Assembly: GCA_946902875.1 (NCBI GenBank)
Contig: OX336349.1
Span: forward strand, 14,531,891-14,595,890
Origin: Nematopogon swammerdamellus
Lineage: Eukaryota > Arthropoda > Insecta > Lepidoptera > Adelidae
DNA length: 64,000 bases
Reading direction: 5' to 3'
The notes beneath the pieces are model-generated. The model was not told where the DNA came from. It made no database searches and saw nothing but the letters and a program-made list of their open reading frames with translations. The position numbers and the translations under genes were made by a program. This document shows, piece by piece, positions 45,346-55,024 of the stretch (the first letter of the stretch is position 1; each line of letters opens with the position of its first letter).

Positions 45346-46040
45346 AGTGGTTTTTATTTATGTAAAATTTATTAAATGTCTCCTCTTTCGTCAATAAGCG
45401 TTCCGTGGGGTGTAAGAATGGGCACGGGTGTAGCAAGCGGCATAGCCAACCATGCCGGGTTCCATAAAAGCAAATACAAACTAGGATACGAATGTCAGAA
45501 GAAGACGTTTGCACGGTGCTGGAGCGACGAGGAGTGTTCTAACTCCATGTCAACATAAACATAGAGGTGACATTCCGCCGCGATTGTTCTTCCGCGTCCC
45601 AACAAGAGCATGTAAGCAATCTATAGAAATGCACCACGAGGAGACGCGGCGGCGGCGGCGTCTGGAGACGATGGGACGTTCACGGGCAATTTACTACGAA
45701 CAAGGCGCCTCCATCATGTACCGTGGCGTCACACCACGTCGCGTGCTCTAAGTGAATTATTCCGCCACCACCGCGAAGAAACAGAACCCACTATATGCAT
45801 ATGGATTTATATTTAGCATGTTACGTTGCTATAACATTGAGACATTAAATTCTCGTTATATGTATTAAATTATATGGCAAGTGTGAGATAATTGGAGGAG
45901 TTCGCTACCTATAATATTGTTAGAGGTCAGTGTAGAGAATTATGCTGCGGTCATACTATCGTAGACTAGACCTACATGCATACATATGGAAGAGGTCCAA
46001 TCGGTCGGAGAGTCGGATCCAGTGGCAGAGCTGATGGTTG
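45346..46040. other. Unassigned DNA
   Basis: Two overlapping plus frames (45376-45558, 45509-45751) with CG-rich, Arg-rich translation and no recognisable domain. They could be exon-like, but no splice-site or homology support is available. Confidence 0.4.
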
Positions 46041-46072
46041 GGTTAGGTTAGGTTAGGTTAGGTTAGGTTAGG
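46041..46072. repeat. Interstitial telomere-type repeat (GGTTA)6
   Basis: Six uninterrupted GGTTA units followed by GG, the canonical insect telomere motif (TTAGG on this strand). Short interstitial runs arise by end repair or slippage. Confidence 0.9.
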
Positions 46073-46153
46073 AGACTGGACACGCGGCACAGACAATCTC
46101 ACCGCCGCCGAGGACGTGTCAAATAGGTTTGTAAGCGGCCTAATGTCACCTGG
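46073..46153. other. Short unassigned GC-rich segment
   Basis: Lies between the telomere-type run and the hAT-like MITE. Nothing recognised. Confidence 0.4.
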
Positions 46154-46161
46154 GCCGGAAC

Positions 46162-46457
46162 CACAGAGCATCAAATGCGCGCGCCCCTCCTAGAGGCGCC
46201 CCTGAGCGCGATTTCTCTACAACGCCGTTGAAGCCTGTGGGCGTGGCCTATAACTTACATAATATGTGTGTTGTGCGTGTGCATTTGTTTTGTGCGTGTG
46301 CCTAACTTGCTCCTCTTTGTGTGTAGTGTCGATACTAGCACATACACACACACATACGAAGCGCTAGCAGCACTGAGTGTAGTTTTTGGGTTTCAAATAT
46401 TATCGCTTAGGGCGTCTCTAGTAGGGGGCGCGCGCGGTAGGTATTTGATGCTCTGTG
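46162..46457. mobile_element. hAT-like MITE, CACAGAGCATC type, long copy
   Basis: 296-bp element with terminal inverted repeats CACAGAGCATCAAAT and its complement, continuing imperfectly through the GCGCGCGCCCCT region. It is flanked by GCCGGAAC on both sides (46154-46161 and 46458-46465). The 8-bp duplication with CA-starting termini is typical of hAT transposons. The frame at 46268-46483 is not transposase. Confidence 0.88.
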
Positions 46458-46465
46458 GCCGGAAC

Positions 46466-47100
46466 CATTTATGCGGGATTTGAAGATGCGCACAATTACG
46501 ACCGCTTCAGATAAAACAAATGCACGACTTGAATAAGCTTGAAGTAAGAGTAAGCATGCCTAAAATAAAACAGAAAGTAGACACAAAAATTGCTGAAATA
46601 ATTATAGCACAAATAATTCCATGTATTGCATAAATAAAACACGAAACAAACGCGAACATAACGAGCATTTCATTAAAATAAGATAACGACAAAAAGAAAC
46701 GCGGATAAATCGGAATAGAAGACGTCTGACCGTTACGAGAGACGGCGCGCAAATGGCTTATTTCGAAGAGATTGCGGGAAGTTTCCCGCTGCGGCTCGCG
46801 CTACCCGCGGCAGCACTCGTTTCCGGCAGGCTATCACTCAGTCTGATTGCTACCTGTGTTGCGGCAAATATAATAACGCTTCTGTCTAGCACTAGCTAGA
46901 CCTGGGATCTTCTATCTTACATGCTAGCTTCCAGTGTACAGCATTATTCTTACTGAGAACTTTACCAAGTGCGTGGTCTATTGGTGTGTAGGTTCTTGTG
47001 CTAAGTTTATATAAAACTTGCTTTTTCCCTCCACTTCGCTCGCATTACAGTTCCTCAGTTCAGTTCAGACATACATTTAGCAGTTTAGCGTGATGGTATT
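46466..47100. other. No recognisable gene
   Basis: The minus-strand 81-codon hydrophobic frame (46507-46752) is AT-driven and unassigned. Confidence 0.4.
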
Positions 47101-47227
47101 TTTTTTTTATGGAAACTTACACGGTTGGCTTCATCACCTACCCTACACCATCCGTGATGTCAGCCCATACCCATAACACCGGGTGAACAAGGTGCCATGT
47201 CAGTGCTTCACTTCGGTAATATCGTAA
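47101..47227 (-). repeat. SINE tail fragment
   Basis: T run, then ATGGAAACTTACACGGTTGG, CATCCGTGATGTCAGCCCAT, AACACCGGGTGAACAAGGTG and CATGTCAGTGCTTCACTTCG. This is the complement of the 3' half of the SINE at 47994-48373. Confidence 0.75.
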
Positions 47228-47993
47228 AAAAAGTTTTAATATTGACACCATTAAATAAATGTGATTTACACAGTACACAGCTGTCACATATAAAGTAGTT
47301 TCGTAACAAACGAGTGTGCATCACAAACAGGCACGCTGTCCGGCACAAACACGACCGTATCCCGCCCGACCGTGCGGTCAATAGCACGGCGGCATTTCAA
47401 CACGATTCGCTTTTCATTTACCGCAAAGCAAGAGCGGCGAGCAACAGCCGACACGCGTTGAAACCTCCATACGGGCACCGTTCATCTTTATTTAATCTAT
47501 TCTTAATTTGTAACGGCACAAAACATTATGTGTATGGAAGAAACTCTCTACAACGTAAAAACATACGAGTTTTAGTAGTCTCACTTCTGTACAAAAAAAT
47601 GCCTACAAGAACACAAATAATAAAGCTAATTATAAAAACTTTTGTAAAATGAAGTCAGGAAATGTGCCCAACAAAATAATCATGCGTGTGTAATTTTCTA
47701 CACTGAACAGAGACTGAACCTGTTTGTCTGTTAAACAATAGTAAAAAGTATGTGTGAAGTAGTGGCTGCATTAAGACAGGTATTCAGAATGTTGGAATGA
47801 GCGCACGTCGGCGTTACTGATCGAACACATTCCCATCATTACATTCCTAACGACTGAGAGCACGACAACACTCAATTTGTTTCTACAACTAATAATAATT
47901 GCAAACCGCAATTACATCATAGCTACAAATGTAATCTGTTGGCTCCAGCCTCCAACCAGATATCATCATCATCGTAAATTTTATTTCGATAAA
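47228..47993. other. Unassigned DNA
   Basis: The 112-codon frame at 47314-47652 lacks recognisable features. Confidence 0.4.
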
Positions 47994-48373
47994 GTCAGCC
48001 TCGGTAGCTCAGTGGTGAGGTCGGTCGGCTGTCAGTCGGATCATAAGCACACCTGGGCGCGGTCAGTGGATGGATAAGTGACCGTGATAGCTCGACCGTT
48101 GGAGGCTGACCGTGGTTCGAATTCCACGTAAAACTGTAGGTCCCTTCCCTTCTTACCTTACTAGGTACCCCGAGTTGATACCACCGCACTGAATGAAAAG
48201 TCGGTTGAAACGGCTCTTAAAATAGTTCGTGTTTTTCGTCCAGTTCAGTGTAGCCGGCACGACCGAAGGGAAGCACTGACATGGCACCTAGTTCACCCGG
48301 TGTTATGGGCTGACATCACACATGTAGTAGGTGATGTAGACAACCGTGTCAGTTTCCATAATTTTTTTTTTTC
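47994..48373 (+). repeat. tRNA-derived SINE, full-length copy
   Basis: The head carries box A-like TAGCTCAGTGG and box B-like GGTTCGAATTCC, more widely spaced than in a tRNA. The shared body follows (ACTGTAGGTCCCTTCCCTTC, ATACCACCGCACTGAATG), then the tail (TCAGTGTAGCCGGCACGACC, TGACATGGCACCTAGTTCAC, GTGTCAGTTTCCATAA) and a T run. About 380 bp. Head, body and tail are all present, so this and 53651-54032 can serve as window references. Presumed transcription is by RNA polymerase III from the internal boxes. Confidence 0.8.
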
Positions 48374-49078
48374 AGCTACCTAAAGAAGAAACATTATTTT
48401 TGTTTTGGTTCTTTTGTCAAGCCCTAAAATCTGGCAATATTTTCCAGCTCATGCGCGGTTACAACAGATATGAGGTCGCTCTGGATAAACAAATATGTTC
48501 ACTGAATACTGAATATCACACGCAAGAGATTTCGTTCGCCCTTGCTGGGGGCGGCGGTGGCGGCGGCGACCGCTTGATCGACGATTCCTGCTCGTTCGGG
48601 TGGTTTAACTGCGCCCTCGCCGACACCTGGCGCCCTTGCCACTATCCACAGAGGTACTGGGTAACCGAAGTGGTTAAGACAAAACGCATCACGATTCAGA
48701 GGTTTTTGGTTCGGAAATCAGCTTGGCATTCAAGAATTAATGTATTAGATTTTCGAAGGAGAATTTTCGAAGTGCCCGTCACTTCAGTGAAAAAAACACG
48801 CTCAGAAAACCTGTACACTAACGAAAGTGTTAAGTGCAAAGTTGATCGGAAGAAGGAAGAATACTTCTGCACGGCAAAATGTAATACTGTTAATATAAGT
48901 ACCTCGATGCTCAACCTCTAAGATAGATAGAAATACTTTATTTTTTCAAAAAAAAAAACATTTTATAGAATCAAAATGAAGTGCAAAGGGGGACTTATCC
49001 CTTACAGAGGCTTCTTCTTCAACAGTCAACTTTGTATTTTTGAGGGTCGAATGTAATGAAATATAAGAAGGTAGTATC
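48374..49078. other. No convincing gene
   Basis: A 191-codon frame (48346-48921) starts inside the SINE tail, includes a poly-Gly run from GGC repeats at 48546-48570 and has no domain. It is not called. Confidence 0.45.
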
Positions 49079-49143
49079 AAAAGACTATAGAGTGTGAGAA
49101 AAGACTATAGAGTGTGATAAAAGACTATAGAGTGTGATAAAAG
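49079..49143. repeat. 20-bp tandem repeat, three units
   Basis: AAAAGACTATAGAGTGTGAT repeated at 49079, 49099 and 49119 with one base difference, then a partial fourth AAAAG. Confidence 0.95.
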
Positions 49144-49596
49144 GAAATAAAACACATTTAAATATTTATTGACATAGTTAGATAGGAATAGTCTGTTCTT
49201 CCTGTCTCTTCAATCAGTAAACGTGTGAGTGAATTTAATCAAGCTTTTTATTCTACATCTCCACACAACAAAACCCAGCGACCTAAAATTGCTACATCTG
49301 GATTGGCACAGTCCACTTGCATATCGCTGTATCTTGAAAACCTGGGAGACGTTAGCCTTTAATGAAAACTTTATTCCAATCTTACTTAAAATCTCTTGTG
49401 TAGCGTTAGACCATTCTTGCAAATTATTAGAGTGGGCCGTGCTCATATGGGCATCGATATAATTAACGGCTTGTATTGTTGACTTGATAACTATGAATCA
49501 AATAAGCCTGAGAAACAGCACGCGGAATGTCGGACGGAAATTCTTAAGTATTTCCGAGTACATATTTATACAGCACAACGCTATGCTGCAAACAGA
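49144..49596. other. Unassigned DNA
   Basis: Overlapping 77-78-codon frames on both strands at 49210-49462. No recognisable motif. Confidence 0.4.
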
Positions 49597-49742
49597 TATG
49601 GTGGGTAACGAGGCCATACGCCGACACCGGGTGGCTTAGCTCGAGTGGCAGTGGGCTGGGCACGCCTGTCAAAGAGACGACGACCGTTGGAACAACCGCG
49701 TCCTACAGTGGCGGTCGTGGACAAGAAAACGGAGTGTGGTGC
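49597..49742 (+). pseudogene. RTE-like LINE fragment
   Basis: Fragment parallel to residues of the 53-kb copy. GGTAACGAGGCCATACGCCG corresponds to RNEAIRR. GAGTGGCAGTGGGCTGGGCA and CAAAGAGACGACGACCGTTG correspond to the WAGHVSRRDDDR region. CCGCGTCCTACAGTGGCGGT corresponds to NRVLxWR. Frame breaks are visible, and it ends abruptly after AAACGGAGTGTGG. Confidence 0.65.
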
Positions 49743-49869
49743 GTGTGGTGGTACGTGTGGTGGCACCAACCGCGGTGCTCCCATCGTGGTGGTTACCTGG
49801 CTAATTACGTGGTGGTACGGTGCGCGATTCCAACTCGCACTTGTTTTTCTTTTTCTTTTTATTAGTTGG

Positions 49870-49916
49870 AATCTGTCGACTACACTACCTGCTACAACAC
49901 CCGTGATGTCAGCGGT
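49870..49916 (-). repeat. SINE tail scrap
   Basis: CTACACTACCTGCTACAACA and CCGTGATGTCAG match the complement of the SINE tail. A short remnant. Confidence 0.45.
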
Positions 49917-50493
49917 CAGCGAATTACACTTTTTGTGAGTTGAAAATATCAGGATCACATAAATTGCTGTAAAACCTATCTTTAGAGGATTACAAAATCG
50001 AGCTTTTCCCACAGTTGCCTTAATGACAATAGCTTCTAGGTACATAAATATCTACGACTCTCATATACAATTGCATCACTGATCGGCAAGTAGAAGAGGA
50101 GTTTACGACGTTCGTCTCTTTCAAAAGGTTATTCGTCGCAGGATTTCAAACAAATTGCTAAAATTAGTCTCCGTTTGTGGAAAGTGCCGTCCGTAGTTAT
50201 GAGAACTCTGTCTTTACGACCAGTCTCTGTGTCTGTGTGCGAATGCTGAGAGCAAGGGCAGTTCACAGTTCACAGGTTTATATTATTTTTATGATATTTT
50301 ATGTATTTATTAGAAAACATAGACACATTATGCTAATTATAACTTCTTTGTTCGTGTTCACGTTGCGAATAAATATTCGAAAAAAATATTTTTAAGTAAA
50401 GGTTTACAAATTAGGCGCATACGTGTGTTATCTATCATTATCAATCAGGGAAATAATAGCTGTGTTTTAGTTTGTGTCTTAATGAAAATAAAA
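49917..50493. other. Unassigned AT-rich DNA
   Basis: No recognised feature. Confidence 0.4.
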
Positions 50494-50872
50494 ACGCACC
50501 AAGTGCGAGTCGAACTCGCACACCGAGGTTTCCGGACCACCACGTAAATGGTCGGTTTTTTTTGTTATTATACTTTAGAGTGGCACTCGCACTTATCGCC
50601 ATCTATCGGTGAAAGTTCATACTTTTGTTGCTAAAAAGTTTAGATAATTCGGTAGATGGCGCTCTTCTGAAATTAAGATATTTGTACGGGACGGAACCCC
50701 CTTAATTTTATTTTTTACTTTTTCAATTTTTTTTTATTTGTTGTCATATTTTAGCCATAATAAATAACACATATTCTGTAAAAATTTCAACCGGCTAGGT
50801 ATTATGGGTCCAAAGATACAGCAGTAGGACAGAAAGACAGACAGACGGTGTAGGCTTAGTAATACGGGGAAA
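50494..50872. repeat. CCAAGTGCGAG repeat, long copy
   Basis: ACCAAGTGCGAGTCGAACTC, ACCGAGGTTTCCGG, a GCCATCTATCGG/GGTAGATGGC inverted pair at 50599-50657, GGGACGGAACCCCC and AACCGGCTAGGTATTATGGG, then AGACAGACAGACGG. Fragments are at 23107-23175, 42276-42400 and 60095-60260. From memory, this is a very common non-coding dispersed repeat in moths. Confidence 0.6.
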
Positions 50873-51602
50873 CCTATAAAGGCAATTTCAGATTTTTTTA
50901 TGTGGATATATGGTTAACAGAAGAAAAAAAAATGTTCTCTTATAAATTAAATGGAATGGATAAGTGGTAGGTACTATTAAATAAAATATGAATAAAGGAA
51001 TACAGAGCAAAGCTATTGATTTTTCAATATACTTCTACAATAATAGTGTAAAATTCATACGACACACACTCATACGAAATATTGTGTGAAGCTGGTGTGT
51101 TTACCACTTAATATCTTGGGTATGGCCGTAAAATAGCTTCAGGTCCGACTTAACGTATGCGAGTTATTTTTATGTCCGTCGACTCATCGCGACATGTTTC
51201 CGACAGATCATAGGTGTCAGCACCGTCGCGAAACGTCGAGTCCCCATTATTTAGAAGGAATTTTACGGCGGCACTCTGTGGGTAGTTATGAAAAGTTTTC
51301 AGTCAGCTTTATAGTTTGTAAAGTTATGACTATTACATATTAGCTTTCTGTTCTGCAACTCTTTTATGGGAGTACTTGAGAAAAAGTTAATAATTTACAA
51401 CGTAGAGTTGGCAAAATATTATTATTAGTTTCACAATGATGGGTTGGACAAAACTAATAATTATATACTTTATATTATCTATAGCTGTGCCTGCGGCTCC
51501 GCTCGCGGGAAAGTCGGCTCAATAGCAAATCGGATTTAAATGCAAATCATGTGATCATTCGGCTTCGCTCCCCGTCGCCCATCGCGACACGCGTCACCGG
51601 AG
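50873..51602. other. Unassigned DNA
   Basis: AT-rich. A GC-rich TGCCTGCGGCTCCGCTCGCG patch at about 51487 resembles terminal stems of lepidopteran Helitron-like elements but lacks a clear end. Confidence 0.4.
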
Positions 51603-51738
51603 GGCGAGGTCGAAGGCCGAACTGCGTTCAGATAAAAGATATACTATCTTGAAAACACTAACTCTGTAATGGCGAAGCCAAAGGCCGAGCTGCATTCGCG
51701 TTACCGATATGCTTTCTCGAAAACAGTAACTCACTAAG
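51603..51738. repeat. 68-bp tandem repeat, two units and a partial
   Basis: GGCGAGGTCGAAGGCCGAAC..CTTGAAAACACTAACTC at 51603-51670 is repeated as GGCGAAGCCAAAGGCCGAGC..CTCGAAAACAGTAACTC from 51671. A decayed third start (GGTGAGGCAGAGGCAAAGCC) follows. Divergence between units is substantial. Confidence 0.75.
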
Positions 51739-52369
51739 GGTGAGGCAGAGGCAAAGCCATACAGCCGAGACATACAAATATTTTCGAAACAGGGATTTTA
51801 TACTTGTTTCTTTAACGGATAACTGAACACTGAAGAAATTTTTAGAAAATTGTGTTATTTATTACTTATTAAAGACGCCACACACTTATTGTTATAGTTA
51901 ATTAGGAGAGACAAAAATTACACCATTTTACATGACAAATAAATTTTTTGTACGACTCTTTGGAAACGGCTATATAGAAAGAACTACATACATACATATA
52001 TGGCACGTTCTTCTTGCAAACTGTAAAATATTTAATTTAAATGAAATATAAGATTAACCATAAACTTACTCAACTGTCATAATAGCGGCGTGTATGTATA
52101 ATGCACCCGATGTGCACAGAATGACAAACGCACGGGTATCGTGAGTTGATTTACGTAGATATCCGTGACAATTCGGCGCATGCGTGTGTGATCAACGTGA
52201 TTGTTGCGATAATGACGTGACTTGCTTTATACCTTCTTAATTGGCGCGAAACCATTGAGGTGCTGGGACATCACATGTCAGTGTTAACTGTTAACCGGTC
52301 ATATTTCTTAGCTGGCATTATATTGTATTCTTGCATGTAATATTTCTAGTTGTTAGTTTATCTTTTTAC
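51739..52369. other. Unassigned AT-rich DNA
   Basis: No recognised feature. Confidence 0.4.
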
Positions 52370-52497
52370 ATACATACATACATAAATAAATACATACATA
52401 TCACACACGCTGAATACCGACAATCGGGGTAAGCAGAGTAATAGGTGTTGTGCTGCAATGACTGGTAAATTACAGCACATCACGGACCACTACGCTT
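52370..52497 (-). repeat. TATG-tailed repeat, 3' fragment
   Basis: CATACATACATACATAAATA, CACACACGCTGAATACCGAC, GGTAAGCAGAGTAATAGGTG and TTACAGCACATCACGGACCA. Minus-strand 3' part of the family. Confidence 0.7.
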
Positions 52498-52712
52498 CTT
52501 TTTTTTCTTCTTTTCGTGCTTTTTTTTGTGTCCGACTCCCACCTTGGGCGATTTTCTTTATTTTAGGTTTTTAAAGCTTAGCTGTATGTAATGAGATTTA
52601 AACCCTACTCTGTATTATGTTTTCCCAACTCTATCTTTTGTTTTCTCGAATTTATTTTTATAATATATTCCCAGCACTAAATAATTCTCGAAATAATTTG
52701 ATGAGTGTTAAC

Positions 52713-52769
52713 CACAGAGCATCAAATACCTACCGCCTAGGGGCGGGCGCGCGCATTTCATGCTCTGTG
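52713..52769. mobile_element. 57-bp hAT-like micro-element
   Basis: CACAGAGCATCAAATACCTA at the left and TTTCATGCTCTGTG at the right are the termini of the 46162-46457 element. Perfect 8-bp duplications GTGTTAAC lie at 52705-52712 and 52770-52777. Almost nothing but the ends is left. Confidence 0.88.
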
Positions 52770-52777
52770 GTGTTAAC

Positions 52778-53033
52778 TAACCACACCCTTTACTTGAATG
52801 TACAGTTGGAAATATCTTGCCACCGTTTGTTTACATTATCTACTAGCCCGTCACACCTTGCTCGTCTTCACTGACTAGTAGGTACCTACTCGTTCGAGCC
52901 GTGATAGGTGCCTTCGTGTCGTCGCATACTCTATACCTCGAAGCTGCATCAAAGGTCCACTCGACAAAATCACTCCTAGTGATAAGTTCGCCTTTGCGCG
53001 CTATTGTTTTTAGGGGTCCGTATCCATGTCAGT
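52778..53033. other. Unassigned DNA
   Basis: No recognised feature. Confidence 0.35.
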
Positions 53034-53480
53034 CTGTCAGTCAGTCAGCGTGTAAGCGTCCACTGCTGGACATACGCCTCTCCAATTTTCCTCCAGTCCT
53101 CCCGGCCTTCAGCGATACGGAACCGCTGATTTCCGCCGGCGTACTTGATGTCGTCGTCCCACCTGGCGGGTGGTCTTCCCACACTCCATTTTCCTGTCCA
53201 CGGCCGCCAGTGTAGTACACGGTTACTCAAACGGTCATCGTCCCTTCGGCTAACGTGCCCAGCCCATTTGAGCTTAGCCACCCCGTGTCCAATATGGACT
53301 ACTTTGGTGCGTCGGCGGATTGCCTCGTTACGCACCATATCACGTAGCGATATTCCCAGCATCGCTCGCTCCATTCCATTGCTCGCTGGGCAACTTTCAA
53401 CCTTTGGACAACAGCGACCGTCAGAGTCCACGTTTTACACCCGTACGTCATAACCGGGAGGACACACTGGTCCGTATCCA
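53034..53480 (-). pseudogene. RTE-like LINE C terminus, longest copy
   Basis: Minus-strand remnant reading CVLPVMTYGCKTWTLT, VVQRLKVAQRAME, a frame change, then ERAMLGISLRDMVRNEAI, RRRTKVVHIGHGVAKLKWAG, HVSRRDDDR, WRPWTGKWSVGRPPARWDD and KIGEAYVQQWTLTR-stop. These are the C-terminal motifs of RTE-like endonuclease/reverse transcriptases (family from memory). Catalytic domains are missing. The tail carries CTGACTGACTGACAGACTGA, the simple-repeat end. At least one frameshift near 53382 makes it dead. Confidence 0.82.
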
Positions 53481-53511
53481 TACGGAAGCCTTATTAATAA
53501 GCCTACAATGT

Positions 53512-53536
53512 CTGTCCGTCCGTCCGTCCGTCCGTC
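53512..53536. repeat. (GTCC)n microsatellite
   Basis: About six GTCC units, uninterrupted. Confidence 0.9.
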
Positions 53537-53557
53537 CTAGTGCTGTATCTTTTATTT

Positions 53558-53650
53558 TTTACTCGCATACCCTCTGTCTCGTGCAAATGACATGCAGGCC
53601 GACCAAATGTAGGTGACAAGGTAAACGAATAACACGTTTAACAAAGACGT
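53558..53650 (+). repeat. 93-bp direct repeat left of SINE
   Basis: TTTACTCGCATACCCTCTGT..AACAAAGACGT. It matches 54033-54125 with one mismatch and directly abuts the SINE. Confidence 0.95.
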
Positions 53651-54032
53651 CACCCTCGATAGCTCAGTGGTGCAGACTGTCAACTGTCGCTATTGAATGT
53701 TAAGCAACGCTGGGTGCGGTCAGTACTTGGATGTGTGACCGCTGACCGTTGGAGGCTGACCGAGGTTCGGATTCCTCGTAAAACTGTAGGTCCCTTCCCT
53801 CCTAATCTTACTTGGTGGTAGGGTTTAACCCGTCCGGGTTGCTACCACCGCACTGAATGAAACGTCGGTCGAAACGGCTATGTAAATAGTTTGTGTTTTC
53901 CGACCAGTTCAGTGTAGCCGGCACGATCAAAGGGGGAAGCACTGACATGGCACCTAGTTCACCCGGTGTTATGGGCTGACATCACGGATGTTGCAGGTGA
54001 TGTGGCCAACCGTGTCAGTTTCATAAAAAAAG
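53651..54032 (+). repeat. tRNA-derived SINE flanked by 93-bp repeats
   Basis: Full copy of the 47994-48373 family. It has the box A-like TAGCTCAGTGG, box B-like GGTTCGGATTCC, body ACTGTAGGTCCCTTCCCTCC and TTTAACCCGTCCGGGTTG, and tail TGACATGGCACCTAGTTCAC, GTGTCAGTTTCATAAAAAAA. Both ends touch the direct repeats without extra bases, so the duplicated flank looks like the target duplication of this insertion. Near identity of the flanks implies a recent event. Confidence 0.85.
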
Positions 54033-54125
54033 TTTACTCGCATACCCTCTGTCTCGTGCAAATGACATGCAGGCCGACCAAATGTAGGTGACAAGGTAAA
54101 CGAATAACACGTTTGACAAAGACGT
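54033..54125 (+). repeat. 93-bp direct repeat right of SINE
   Basis: Second copy of 53558-53650. The single difference is G for A in GTTTGACAAAG. Confidence 0.95.
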
Positions 54126-54462
54126 TTCTGACTATTTATTTCTCTGACTTCTTGGTATTCACGTCAGCTCTACATACTATTTGAAACGTGACGATATTTT
54201 TATTTTAGTTGCGCGTCCGTCTGAGATCGTTTATCGATTAATGCATTATGTGAATTATTTATATTAAATTCATTCAAGTGGTGAAACACATTGAAGTGTT
54301 TAAATAGAATTTCATCATGCGACTATGTGTACTTGAGTTCATAGACACATAGAATTTAAAACTGTAGAAGATGCATCATATACATATATACGAGTAATAT
54401 GAAACCATCTGTCTGAAGAGTGAATTAGCCCTGAGCAAAATTTTATTTGCGCTCAGTGCGTC
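54126..54462. other. Unassigned AT-rich DNA
   Basis: No recognised feature. Confidence 0.4.
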
Positions 54463-55015
54463 CTTCCGGTTATAAAGTACTGGTGTGAAAAGTGGACTCT
54501 GAAGGTCGGACGCTGTTGTCCAAAGGTTGAAAGTTGCTCAGCGAACAGTGGAGCAAACCATGCTGGGAGTATCGCTCCGTGTTATGGTGCGTAACGAGGC
54601 AAATCACCGACAAAACAAAGTAGTCAATATTAGACACCGAGTTGGGCTGGGCACATCGGCCGAAGAGCCGACGATAGTTGGAGTAACAGCGTCCTACACT
54701 GGCGGCCGTGGACAGGAAAACGGGAGTGTGGGAAGACCACCCGCCAGGTGGGACGACGAAATCAAGTACTTTAGCGGAAAGATGTGGTTCCGTACCGCTG
54801 AAGGCCGGGAGGACTGGAGGACCGAATACTTTGCTAAACGTGGTGGTTGGTGTTATGCTGTAATTTACCAGAGTACTTGCAGCACAAGACCGATTACTCT
54901 GCTTACCCTGGTTGTCGGGATAGAGCGTGTGGTGTGTATATATTTATGTGAGTTGCCCCGGAAATTGGAGAGGCTATGTCCAGCAGTGGCCGCATGCACG
55001 CTGACTGATTTATTG
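54463..55015 (+). pseudogene. RTE-like LINE C terminus with nested insertion
   Basis: Plus-strand copy of the same C-terminal region: VAQRTVEQTMLGVSLRVMVR, NEANHRQNKVVNIRHRV, GRPPARWDDEIKYFSGK and TAEGREDWR. It is then interrupted at about 54826 by a TATG-tailed repeat, and the element resumes at GGAAATTGGAGAGGCTATGT and GTCCAGCAGTGGC with the CTGACTGATT tail. A continuous open frame from 54527 to 55249 (240 codons) is therefore a chimera of three transposon pieces, not a gene. Confidence 0.8.
54826..54950 (+). repeat. TATG-tailed repeat nested in RTE-like copy
   Basis: ACTTTGCTAAACGTGGTGGT, TTGCAGCACAAGACCGATTA, CTGCTTACCCTGGTTGTCGG and GTGTGTATATATTTATGTG. The 3' part of the family seen at 7508-7815. 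Exact junctions are blurred by a few bases on each side. Confidence 0.75.
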
Positions 55016-55024
55016 ACTGACTGT

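Noticed and set aside
45376..45751. Host gene exon candidates
   Set aside because: Overlapping Arg-rich frames without homology or splice evidence.
48346..48921. 191-codon open frame with poly-Gly
   Set aside because: It starts inside a SINE tail, contains a GGC-expansion and shows no recognisable domain.
49581..50045. Minus-strand 154-codon frame
   Set aside because: It overlaps an RTE-like fragment and a SINE scrap, and no coherent protein is visible.
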